NCBI GenBank assembly: GCA_937922675.1 | Contig: CALAJN010000009.1 | Location: 62,001-126,000, forward strand | From: an uncultured Granulosicoccaceae bacterium | GTDB taxonomy: Bacteria; Pseudomonadota; Gammaproteobacteria; Granulosicoccales; Granulosicoccaceae | Direction of reading: 5' to 3' | DNA length: 64,000 nt | Shown: positions 1 to 7,606 of the stretch, piece by piece | How positions within the stretch are numbered: the stretch's first letter is position 1 | Layout of the letters: each line of letters starts with the position of its first letter | Program-made: the position numbers and the translations under genes | Notes under the pieces: model-generated | What the model was told of the DNA's origin: nothing | The model's database searches: none | Seen by the model: the letters and a program-made list of their open reading frames with translations, nothing else

Positions 1-372
1 GCGCGCCCGCTCCAGGCGACTCGGTGGAATGTCATCGGTGTTCATGGACCGAGAGAGATCAAAGAGCACCACCTCAGCGCGGCGTGCTTCTGATACCGGA
101 AGTTGTTGTTGTTCGAATACCGGGCCTGCGAGTACAACGACAACAAGACTCCAGATACCAAAGAGCACGTAACTGCAACCTTTACAGGCGTGCTGCTCTC
201 CCTCCAGCACATATGCCTGTAGTTGTGGATCTATCACCGCATTCCATCCTGCTGTACTACGACGGGCGGACCACCAACGAAACAAAGCAGCCACCAGGAG
301 CGGCACTAACGCCAACAGCCACCAGGGGCGTAGCCAGGTTACAGTCGTGAACATAATCTCAGGTGAAGTCAT
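1..372 (-). CDS. BatB-like VWA-domain membrane protein (partial, 3' end outside window)
   Basis: Reading leftward from an ATG at 372 there is an open frame of 124 codons that runs off the window. The product starts with a short N-terminus, a hydrophobic segment rich in Trp/Leu (about residues 13-31), a second hydrophobic segment (about 72-86), and then the beginning of a von Willebrand factor A domain with the MIDAS motif D-L-S-R-S-M (near residue 107). Its start overlaps the stop of the preceding VWA gene (TAATG), which indicates translational coupling. In Bat (Bacteroides aerotolerance)-type operons the second VWA protein is BatB, often with C-terminal TPR repeats; that part is not in the window. 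Function in the family is poorly defined (envelope stress, chaperone-like assembly with MoxR). Family call is firm; the BatB name is by position. Confidence 0.82.
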   Translation of the reverse strand, partial: MTSPEIMFTTVTWLRPWWLLALVPLLVAALFRWWSARRSTAGWNAVIDPQLQAYVLEGEQHACKGCSYVLFGIWSLVVVVLAGPVFEQQQLPVSEARRAEVVLFDLSRSMNTDDIPPSRLERAR

Positions 373-1388
373 TACAACACGACACCTGAATGACTGCGAC
401 GCCAAGCCCACAGTATGCTCAGCAACAGAGCAACGCTGAGCGGCCATACATGGAGTTCCTTGATTGGGCGCAAACGCTCCCCCGGCTCCTCGCTAGGTTC
501 AAGCTGATCTATCTGAGCGTAGACCGCAGCAAGATCATCACGATTGCGAGCGCGAAAATATTGCCCCCCTGTCGCCTCGGCCACGCCAGTTAACGTCGCT
601 TCATCAATTTCTTGCGCTCCACCCATCAGATCTATCAGTCCGCGCCGGCCATGCTCGCCACCGATACCTATGGTATAGATGCGTATTCCACTCTCGGCGG
701 CAAGCTCGGCCGCCTGCAAGGGCGCCAGACTTCCTGCGGAATTACGACCGTCGGTGAGCAACACCAACACTCGTGATGTCTCCTGTCGCTCTCGCAGTCG
801 CTTGACAGACAGTCCGATGGCATCTCCGATAGCGGTGGCATCCCCTGCCAAACCCGTCACCGCCTCCCCTACGAAATGCTGGACAGTCTCGTGATCCGAG
901 GTCAGTGGCGTTTGAACATAGGCAGATGAGCCGAATAAAATCAAACCAAGCCGGTCACTGCCCCGACCCTCGACAAACGCGCGTGCAACTTCTCGCACCA
1001 CTGCGATGCGAGTGGTACGCCGATTGCCACTGACAATATCAGCCGCTTCCATGCTGGGCGATATATCAATCGCCATCAACAGGTCACGCCCGTCACTGGC
1101 CACATCGATCGGTTCACCGAGTGCTTGCGGTCGTGCCGCAGCGAGTAGCAGTGCACACCACGTTGCCACAAGCAGCAGCACAGCCAGTCGATCCAGACGC
1201 CCGCCTTCATCGCCGTTGCCATCCATCGTGAAACGCGACAGATCAGGCACACGTAGCGCCAGACCACTCGCAACAGAGCGCGCAGGCGCAAAGCGATAGA
1301 CCAACAATGGCAGCGGCAAGGCGAGAAGAAACCAAGGCCAAACCCAGACCAGCTCTCCAACGATCAGCTTGTCCGCAAGACCCTGCAT
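372..1388 (-). CDS. BatA-like VWA-domain membrane protein
   Basis: A 338-residue protein with N-terminal hydrophobic segments (about residues 12-30 and 66-86), a von Willebrand factor A domain (about 100-290) with an intact MIDAS (D-I-S-P-S-M near residue 108, plus the later T and D positions, e.g. LLTDGRNSAG), and a C-terminal transmembrane helix followed by a short Arg-rich tail. This is the BatA layout: a membrane-anchored VWA domain facing the periplasm. It overlaps the upstream DUF4381 gene by one base (TGATG) and the downstream BatB start, so it is part of a tightly coupled MoxR-DUF58-DUF4381-VWA-VWA operon. MoxR ATPases are thought to act as chaperones on VWA partners through the metal site. 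Start ATG chosen because of the overlap. Confidence 0.88.
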   Translation of the reverse strand: MQGLADKLIVGELVWVWPWFLLALPLPLLVYRFAPARSVASGLALRVPDLSRFTMDGNGDEGGRLDRLAVLLLVATWCALLLAAARPQALGEPIDVASDGRDLLMAIDISPSMEAADIVSGNRRTTRIAVVREVARAFVEGRGSDRLGLILFGSSAYVQTPLTSDHETVQHFVGEAVTGLAGDATAIGDAIGLSVKRLRERQETSRVLVLLTDGRNSAGSLAPLQAAELAAESGIRIYTIGIGGEHGRRGLIDLMGGAQEIDEATLTGVAEATGGQYFRARNRDDLAAVYAQIDQLEPSEEPGERLRPIKELHVWPLSVALLLSILWAWRRSHSGVVL

Positions 1389-2071
1389 CAGGATGAGCTC
1401 ACCAACGACGCCCGTTGCCGATTGGCAACACCTCTGATCAGTAGCTCCAGAGCTGAGAGCAAGTCACCGAGGTCAGCGCTGCTGCACTGTGGGGACACCT
1501 GGTAGGGTCCGGCAGCCAGAAGGCGCCCTTGCCCGCTTGTGAACAGGTTGGTATCACCGGCCAACCGATCCAGCTCAGCCAGCCAGGCATAACCCGACAG
1601 GGGCGCAATCGCTGCTCTCGGTTCAGCGACAAGAGCGACGCGCCGAGCCAGCACTGACGCCTCGGCAAGGATGTCGCGGCGAGTGGCAATATCAAGCTCA
1701 AGCACAGGCTCGAGTACAGACTCAGTCTCCGGATATTGATTAGCCAATGGGGACTGCAAGCGCCCACGCAGCTCTGCTAGAGCAGATTCTGCTGATTCGG
1801 TCCAACTCAAGGCTAGGCGGTAGCGCGTGCGCTTGACAGACCATCGCCACAGCCGGGTTACCAGCAACACGAGCAGCAACGCACACGCCGCACTCAGCAC
1901 GTAAACCAGCAGGGATACACCGACAGCGGGTTGCTCAAGCGCAGCCAATGCACTGAGCAGGACTTCGGGGTCATCTGGCAACTCGGCCACAGGTAGCTCA
2001 TTTACGGCGATCTCGGCCGCGGGAAGATCAGCGCCTGTTTCGGCGGGCAACACCATGCCATTCTCACTCAC
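1388..2071 (-). CDS. DUF4381 family membrane protein
   Basis: A 227-residue protein with one strong transmembrane helix (about residues 56-76) after an acidic, Pro/Ala/Glu-rich N-terminal stretch, and a cytoplasmic-looking C-terminal half. Size, single helix and place between a DUF58 gene and a VWA gene match the DUF4381 family, whose members occur almost only in MoxR/Bat operons. The start codon is GTG and overlaps the DUF58 stop (GTGA), another sign of coupling. No catalytic motif is visible. Its role is presumably structural, as a membrane partner of the VWA proteins; this is inference from context. Confidence 0.75.
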   Translation of the reverse strand: MSENGMVLPAETGADLPAAEIAVNELPVAELPDDPEVLLSALAALEQPAVGVSLLVYVLSAACALLLVLLVTRLWRWSVKRTRYRLALSWTESAESALAELRGRLQSPLANQYPETESVLEPVLELDIATRRDILAEASVLARRVALVAEPRAAIAPLSGYAWLAELDRLAGDTNLFTSGQGRLLAAGPYQVSPQCSSADLGDLLSALELLIRGVANRQRASLVSSS

Positions 2072-3048
2072 GAAACCGCACGCCTGGCCGAAGGTGAATC
2101 TTCCTGTGGGACTACGGGCACCGTAGTACCAAGAACCGTACTTGCGTTATGAAGAAAATCTGCAGCCGTCGAAACCCTGACACAAAGATGCTGCCTGCGC
2201 GAGAACATGGTGTCGAGGCGAGCCACGTGTTCTGCATAGCGTTGCGCATGAGCACGACGCTCTGGCGCACTGCCGACAATTGCTCGCAGACCAGATCCGG
2301 TTGTGGTGTCACCAGCAGAACTCACCAGTGGCAAGCGCACATTGGGCAGCTCGCGCTCCACTGGATCAGTAATGTGCACCCCCAACACATCGTGTTGGGC
2401 CAAAGGACCACCCAGCACACGCGAGCAACGGTGATCTGCGTCAGCAAAATCACTGAATACACGCACGGCACTTCCACCATGCGCAACATTGGCTACGCGC
2501 TCCAGCGTCTTTGACAGCGTTACACCGGTACCACCAGGTATCCGGTTTTGACTGTGCATGACACTCTGGAACAGACGCATCAACCCGCGCCGACCTCCCT
2601 GAGGTCGAATCTCGGCATGCCAGTCATCAGAAAATACCACCCCACCGACTCGATCCTGTTGTGCAACCGCATACCATCCGACAAGGGCCGCCAGGCGTGA
2701 CGCGAGCACTGACTTGTAGCTGCCTTGTGTACCAAACCTCATTGCAGCCCTGAAATCAATGACCAGGTAGATCGGGCGCTCGCGCTCCTCCACAAACAAC
2801 TTGGTGTGAGCCTTGCCAGTGCGAGCGGTCACGTTCCAGTCTATGAGCCGGACATCATCGCCGGCCTGATACTCCCGCAGTTCAGCAAAGTCCAGCCCAC
2901 GACCCAGCTTGCGTGAGATGGACTCTCCAGATCGAGGCGCCGCAGAACGACGTCGTGTGAGCCGAGCAATGGCTGCCGCTTCACTGCGCAGTTGCACGAG
3001 CTCATCCAGCGACGTACTGGCAGGCGATGCAAAGCGCAACGCGGTCAC
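2068..3048 (-). CDS. DUF58 domain-containing protein
   Basis: A 326-residue soluble protein. The central block with G-x-G-L-D-F-A-E-L-R-E-Y-Q-x-G-D-D-V-R-x-I-D-W-N is the hallmark of DUF58 and is followed by a degenerate VWA-like fold. There is no signal peptide or transmembrane segment, unlike many longer DUF58 proteins that carry two N-terminal helices; the short form is usual in Gammaproteobacteria. It starts with GTG overlapping the MoxR stop by four bases. Together with MoxR and the VWA genes it forms a conserved unit; the molecular function of DUF58 is not established. Confidence 0.88.
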   Translation of the reverse strand: MTALRFASPASTSLDELVQLRSEAAAIARLTRRRSAAPRSGESISRKLGRGLDFAELREYQAGDDVRLIDWNVTARTGKAHTKLFVEERERPIYLVIDFRAAMRFGTQGSYKSVLASRLAALVGWYAVAQQDRVGGVVFSDDWHAEIRPQGGRRGLMRLFQSVMHSQNRIPGGTGVTLSKTLERVANVAHGGSAVRVFSDFADADHRCSRVLGGPLAQHDVLGVHITDPVERELPNVRLPLVSSAGDTTTGSGLRAIVGSAPERRAHAQRYAEHVARLDTMFSRRQHLCVRVSTAADFLHNASTVLGTTVPVVPQEDSPSARRAVS

Positions 3049-4046
3049 GGCACCGCCACCTGTTCAAGCAGCGCGTCGATGACCGTGTCGGCATCCACAC
3101 CATCAGCCTCGGCGTCAAAAGACAAAACCAAACGATGGCGCAGCACATCATGAGCAACGGCCTGCACGTCTGCTGGCGATACGTAGTCACGACCATCCAA
3201 CCAGGCAACTGCCCGTGAAGCAGAGTCCAGGGCTAGAGTGGCACGCGGGCTAGCGCCATAGTCAATCCAGCGACCGAGTGATGCGCTCAGCGATTCAGCC
3301 GCACGACTGGTTGTGACAAGCCGCACGATGTAGTCCTCGATATTGACCACCATATGTATGTCCAGCACTTCACGGCGCGCTGCAAACAAGGTGTTCATTG
3401 GAAGCTGAGTCAAGGCTGGCGCCTTGTCCGCGCGACGCCGCCCGGCAGAGTGATCTTCAGTCGCGGCCGCCTCACGCGCTTCGCGCCGCACCAGACGCAG
3501 AATTTCTGCTTCACGCGAGACATCCGGATAGCCAACACGAACATGCATCAAAAACCGATCCAGTTGGGCCTCGGGCAAAGGATAGGTTCCCTCCTGTTCT
3601 ATGGGATTCTGGGTTGCCATGACCATGAAGGGCGACGGCAGGGGGTAGGTCTCATGACCGACTGATATCTGTTGCTCTGCCATGGCTTCCAGCAGCGCAG
3701 ACTGCACCTTGGCAGGAGCTCGGTTGATTTCGTCAGCCAACACCAGATGATTGAAGAGCGGGCCCGGCTGAAAGACAAAGCTTGCATCCTGGGGCCGATA
3801 GACTTCGGTGCCCGTAAGGTCTGCTGGCAACAGATCCGGAGTGAATTGCACGCGCTGATAGTCCGCCTCCAGACGTTCGGCAAGCGCCTTGATGGCGCGT
3901 GTCTTGGCCAGCCCCGGCGCACCCTCGACAAGCAAATGTCCATCGACCAGCAACGCGACCAACAAGCGTTCAACCAGACGCTCCTGACCGATAACGGTCG
4001 CTTGCAGATCATCACGAAGTGCGGCAACAGCGGTCAGTGTGGTCAT
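3045..4046 (-). CDS. MoxR family AAA+ ATPase
   Basis: An AAA+ ATPase of about 333 residues. A Walker A-like G-A-P-G-L-A-K-T is at about residue 43, Walker B L-A-D-E-I-N-R-A is at about 106, and sensor 1 A-T-Q-N-P-I-E-Q-E-G-T-Y is at about 146; all are typical of MoxR. The ATG at 4046 is preferred over one 57 bases further upstream because the family starts close to this point and the upstream residues are Cys/Phe-rich and unlike MoxR. It leads the operon that continues through DUF58, DUF4381 and two VWA proteins. MoxR proteins are thought to help insert metals or fold VWA-containing partners. The 110-base gap to the upstream lipoprotein gene may carry the promoter, but I see no clear one. Confidence 0.93.
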   Translation of the reverse strand: MTTLTAVAALRDDLQATVIGQERLVERLLVALLVDGHLLVEGAPGLAKTRAIKALAERLEADYQRVQFTPDLLPADLTGTEVYRPQDASFVFQPGPLFNHLVLADEINRAPAKVQSALLEAMAEQQISVGHETYPLPSPFMVMATQNPIEQEGTYPLPEAQLDRFLMHVRVGYPDVSREAEILRLVRREAREAAATEDHSAGRRRADKAPALTQLPMNTLFAARREVLDIHMVVNIEDYIVRLVTTSRAAESLSASLGRWIDYGASPRATLALDSASRAVAWLDGRDYVSPADVQAVAHDVLRHRLVLSFDAEADGVDADTVIDALLEQVAVP

Positions 4047-4156
4047 CGTTGGTAAAAACAGGAAGCAGCTGTGACAACAAGATGCAGACTGGACATCAGG
4101 CAAATAGTTCGCGCAGGCAGGCGAGCCAGATCAGTGCAGACCAATCGTTCAAGGAG

Positions 4157-5425
4157 TTAGATCACAGTGATCGAGATCGTTTCGGTCTCCCCGTCCAGCT
4201 CAACCTCAATGGTCGTCGTTCCGGGGTTGATCGGTGTAATAAAGCCACTGCTGTCGACAACGACAATGCTGGAGTTCCTCGACGACCAATCAACATCATC
4301 AGACACGTCGTCATCCTCGTCATAACTACTGCCAGTTGACACCGCAAGCTGCAATCCTCCTCCGGTGAGCGCGATGGTCTGTGACTCGCCTTGCTCAAAA
4401 CTCAAACCATCATCAAGGTCACCTTCATCGTTGGAAGTGATCAACACGACCTGCCCCGTTGCGCGAAAGCCCGCGCAGGACGCTTCCACGCTGACCGTAC
4501 CTGCCTCGCCCGCGGTCAGGACACCACGATCAAAGCCCTCACTGCTTATCGTCGCGCTTCCTGTGCCATCGATCACCTCCCACTGCACGAAGTTGGTGAC
4601 AGCCCGGCGGGTTTCAACGCCGTCACGAACAAAGGTGCCACTCGCTGTGAGTTGGATCGTTTCGCCCTCTGCCACGGCGCGCGTGCCCTCCGGAAAAGTC
4701 AGCTCGGTCAGGGAGTCGGCAACGCTAACATCGAGCGTCTGACTGAACGCATCTGTACGCGCAGTCAGGCTCCGTGTGCCTGACACCGTGGGGATAAAAA
4801 AGATACCTCCCGGGTTGGCGACCGGACTGATCAACTCGCCAACATTCGACGCCTCAAGATTCCAGGTCACGTCGCTTAGTGCACGCTCGAGCCCACCGAC
4901 ACTGCCCACGGCGGCGTAGTTGGCACCGAGACAGACATCAAGTGCCGTATCACCGACGATACGCGTAATCCCGTCGAGCGCTGCACTTGAGACGATTACC
5001 TGAAGTGACGTCGCTTGCAGGCCACCAAACGCAAAATTGACGTCTACCATGCCATCGGCACGACCGGTGAGCAGGCCATCCCGATCAATCGCGGCCACGC
5101 TGGTGTCCGAGACGCTCCAGTTGCGGTCCTCAGCTTCAAGCTCAATTTGCACACCGGCTGTGCTGAACGCAGTAATACCCAACTGCACCTGCCCACCAAC
5201 CGCTACCGAAACAGGTGTCAATGTACCCGGAATGACTGACACATTAATGCGTCCCACATCGTTCTCGGCCGCTTCTGCCGCTTCGGTAAACGGTCGCTCG
5301 TCACCGGTGCAGGCACTGATCAGTAGAACAAGCGCCAGTCCCGCACCGAGCGCCGCTGTTTTCCTCGTTAGCGTACCTGTTACCGAACTGCACGCAACTG
5401 AGCCTGATCTTGCAGTGACGCTCAT
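4157..5425 (-). CDS. Big_2 (bacterial Ig-like) repeat lipoprotein
   Basis: A 422-residue exported protein. The N-terminus has a hydrophobic stretch ending in a lipobox (L-I-S-A-C near residues 35-39), so it should be a lipoprotein. The mature part is built of immunoglobulin-like beta domains: an N-terminal Big_2-like repeat (W-S-V-S-D-T-S-V-A-A-I-D-x-D-G-L-L-T-G), two further beta-rich segments, and a C-terminal Big_2 repeat (D-W-S-S-R-N-S-S-I-V-V-V-D). An acidic patch Y-D-E-D-D-D-V-S-D-D-V-D precedes the last repeat. The start overlaps the stop of the upstream beta-barrel gene (ATGA), so the two are coupled and may work together at the outer membrane. The exact function is unknown. Confidence 0.75.
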   Translation of the reverse strand: MSVTARSGSVACSSVTGTLTRKTAALGAGLALVLLISACTGDERPFTEAAEAAENDVGRINVSVIPGTLTPVSVAVGGQVQLGITAFSTAGVQIELEAEDRNWSVSDTSVAAIDRDGLLTGRADGMVDVNFAFGGLQATSLQVIVSSAALDGITRIVGDTALDVCLGANYAAVGSVGGLERALSDVTWNLEASNVGELISPVANPGGIFFIPTVSGTRSLTARTDAFSQTLDVSVADSLTELTFPEGTRAVAEGETIQLTASGTFVRDGVETRRAVTNFVQWEVIDGTGSATISSEGFDRGVLTAGEAGTVSVEASCAGFRATGQVVLITSNDEGDLDDGLSFEQGESQTIALTGGGLQLAVSTGSSYDEDDDVSDDVDWSSRNSSIVVVDSSGFITPINPGTTTIEVELDGETETISITVI

Positions 5426-6111
5426 CGTTGAGACACCCTGAGACCGAGCACCAGCGCATCGACGTCAAGCCCACCCTGGACAGCATACTTGCGGTACTCG
5501 GCAGTAATGGATAGCGACGGCAGGCGCGTCAAGCGCTGGACCAGCCCGATACTGAGGCGAGGGCCGCCAAAGTCGCCGTTCAACTCATCGCCGGCAACAG
5601 GCGGGGTTTCACGCTCCTGACGTGCAGAGAAGTTGGTGTAGCCCAGCAATACATACCCTGACAAACCCTCTCGGGGCGGCGATTCAAAGCGCAGGGCTGC
5701 GCCCACGCCGCGCTCATAGGCCAACTCATAGTCGTTGTCTTCGCCCGGCAATATCTCGCCATCCAGATGCAGCTCGAGCCCGATCCCTTCACGAAAGAAG
5801 AAGCCTGCCGAGACACCGCCAAACACCGGGTAGTACTCGAAGTTGCCCACATCAATTGCGCTCCCGGCGATAAATCCCTCTACATACGGCCGAAACTCGA
5901 AGCCTTCATCTGCCAGGGCGAGTGTGGGTACCAGCTGACTTGCAGCGATCAAGCTAGCGAGCAGACACAGCCGGTGTGATCGGGCAAGACACCGACGGGC
6001 GAACGCCAGGCTGACAAACGCAAGCCAGTAAGAGCTCAGGCGGATGGCAAGACCGTCTGGTGAGCAGGATGTTTGGTCGCGACAGTGCAAGACGCTGATA
6101 ACCTGTTTCAA
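5422..6111 (-). CDS. Putative outer-membrane beta-barrel protein
   Basis: A 229-residue protein with a long N-terminal region that ends in a signal-peptide-like stretch (hydrophobic core, then L-A-L-A-D near residue 67). It continues with alternating polar/hydrophobic strands, many Gly and Tyr, and ends in the motif L-G-L-R-V-S-Q-R. That pattern suggests a small outer-membrane barrel. No ATG exists in the early part of the frame; the annotated start is a TTG and a start further inside, nearer the signal peptide, is possible. It is translationally coupled to the Big_2 lipoprotein that follows. I do not recognise the family. Confidence 0.6.
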   Translation of the reverse strand: MKQVISVLHCRDQTSCSPDGLAIRLSSYWLAFVSLAFARRCLARSHRLCLLASLIAASQLVPTLALADEGFEFRPYVEGFIAGSAIDVGNFEYYPVFGGVSAGFFFREGIGLELHLDGEILPGEDNDYELAYERGVGAALRFESPPREGLSGYVLLGYTNFSARQERETPPVAGDELNGDFGGPRLSIGLVQRLTRLPSLSITAEYRKYAVQGGLDVDALVLGLRVSQR

Positions 6112-6151
6112 GTTGTCGGAAGACTAGCACCGCCGCGACAAAGGGGCGGGC

Positions 6152-7606
6152 TCAACCCGTTTTCAATGCGGCAAAGGCGTCCAGTGCGCGCTGCCGGCTC
6201 TGCTTCAGGTCGACCACGGGTGCTGGGTAGTCCAGTGCTGCCAATTCGGCCTCGGGCAAGGTCCAGGGCGCGTGAATGTGGCGCCGGCCAATGCCCTCAA
6301 GCTCCGGCACCCAGCGTTTTACATAATCGCCCTCACGGTCAAACTTCTCACCCTGCAGGACCGGGTTGAATACCCTGAAGAAGGGCGCTGCATCTGCGCC
6401 ACAACCGGCCGCCCATTGCCAACCAAAGGTGTTACTGGCGGCATCGGCGTCTACCAGGGTGTCGCGGAACCACGCCTCACCGCGTTGCCAAGGCACCAGC
6501 AGGTTCTTGACCAAAAACGACGCCACAACCATACGCACGCGGTTGTGCATCCAGCCGCTTGCGTACAGCTGTCGCATCCCGGCATCAACAATCGGCACGC
6601 CGGTCTGACCGCGACACCAGGCTGTAAACACCGTGTCCTGATCCTCTGCCCAGACAAAACGCTCAAAACGCCGATCCAGTGGCTGGTCAAGGGTGTGCGG
6701 GAAGTGATACAGCATGGCGTGCGCGAACTCGCGCCAGATCACCTCCTTGGCAAAGGTGTTCTCGCCCTCATCAAGATCCGCTACCTGTCTACCGCCGAAC
6801 AGTTGATGCAGGATCTGGCGAGCAGACAGCTCTCCGTGGTGCAAGGCGGGCGATAACATGGAGGTACCGTCCTGCCCTGGAAAATCGCGTGAGTCCTTGT
6901 ACGCACTCGCCGCACCTTGCTCCAGAAACGATTCCAGACGTTGCCCGGCGGCGGCCTCACCGACGTGCCAGCCTTGCATCATTTTACCTGGCCAATCCAG
7001 ATCAGGCAGCAGTTCGAGCGCATTCACGTCTACATGCCAACGATCATCGTCAAGCAAACTCGACGCCCCTGGCGCGCTCTGCCAATGCTCCAATTGCTCC
7101 GGTGCCGCCAATGGCTCACTCAGTCCATCGGCATCCAGTCGCGCCGCGACCTGACGCCAGTAGGGTGTGAATACACGGTAGGGAGTACCGTCTCCCTTGA
7201 GCACCTCCCAGGGCTCGTGGATAAGCCCAGCCTTGAAAGTGGCAGGTGACAACTTGGCAAACCGTGCCTTGATCGCCTTGTCGGTTTCAAGCGACTCCGG
7301 ATCGTAACGCCGGTTCCAGTAGAGACCGGTAGCACCTGTGGCTTCAACCAATGACTCCAGGATGGGCAAGGCCTCGCCCCTGGCCAGTACCAGTTGCGAG
7401 CCACGAGCCTCAAGCGCCTTGCCAAGTCGTTGCAAGGAGTGGTGCGTCCACACTCGACAAGCCTCGCCGATAGCGGCGGCATTGCGATCCCCCGGCTCGT
7501 CAATCCAGATCGGCAACACCTGCGCCCCCGAGGCGAGGGCTGCATGCAGCGCCGGGTTATCCGCCAGTCGCAGATCTTGCCGGAACCAGACGATAGCGAC
7601 CGTCAT
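6152..7606 (-). CDS. phrB: Deoxyribodipyrimidine photolyase (class I)
   Basis: A 484-residue flavoprotein that repairs cyclobutane pyrimidine dimers using blue light. It opens with V-W-F-R-Q-D-L-R-L-A-D-N-P-A-L, the photolyase N-terminal (antenna) domain, and carries the FAD-binding C-terminal domain with D-A-G-M-R-Q-L-Y-A-S-G-W-M-H-N-R and the N-T-F-G-W-Q-W block near residues 380-400. Length equals the family's usual one. The ATG at 7606 is chosen: it gives the canonical N-terminus and overlaps the stop of the upstream acetate kinase fusion by four bases (ATGA). Coupling of a DNA repair enzyme to acetate metabolism is odd and probably reflects operon packing. Confidence 0.95.
   Translation of the reverse strand: MTVAIVWFRQDLRLADNPALHAALASGAQVLPIWIDEPGDRNAAAIGEACRVWTHHSLQRLGKALEARGSQLVLARGEALPILESLVEATGATGLYWNRRYDPESLETDKAIKARFAKLSPATFKAGLIHEPWEVLKGDGTPYRVFTPYWRQVAARLDADGLSEPLAAPEQLEHWQSAPGASSLLDDDRWHVDVNALELLPDLDWPGKMMQGWHVGEAAAGQRLESFLEQGAASAYKDSRDFPGQDGTSMLSPALHHGELSARQILHQLFGGRQVADLDEGENTFAKEVIWREFAHAMLYHFPHTLDQPLDRRFERFVWAEDQDTVFTAWCRGQTGVPIVDAGMRQLYASGWMHNRVRMVVASFLVKNLLVPWQRGEAWFRDTLVDADAASNTFGWQWAAGCGADAAPFFRVFNPVLQGEKFDREGDYVKRWVPELEGIGRRHIHAPWTLPEAELAALDYPAPVVDLKQSRQRALDAFAALKTG

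Noticed and set aside
24-350. 108-residue open frame on the plus strand at the left edge
   Set aside because: It is antisense to the partial BatB gene, whose MIDAS motif and coupled start are clear.
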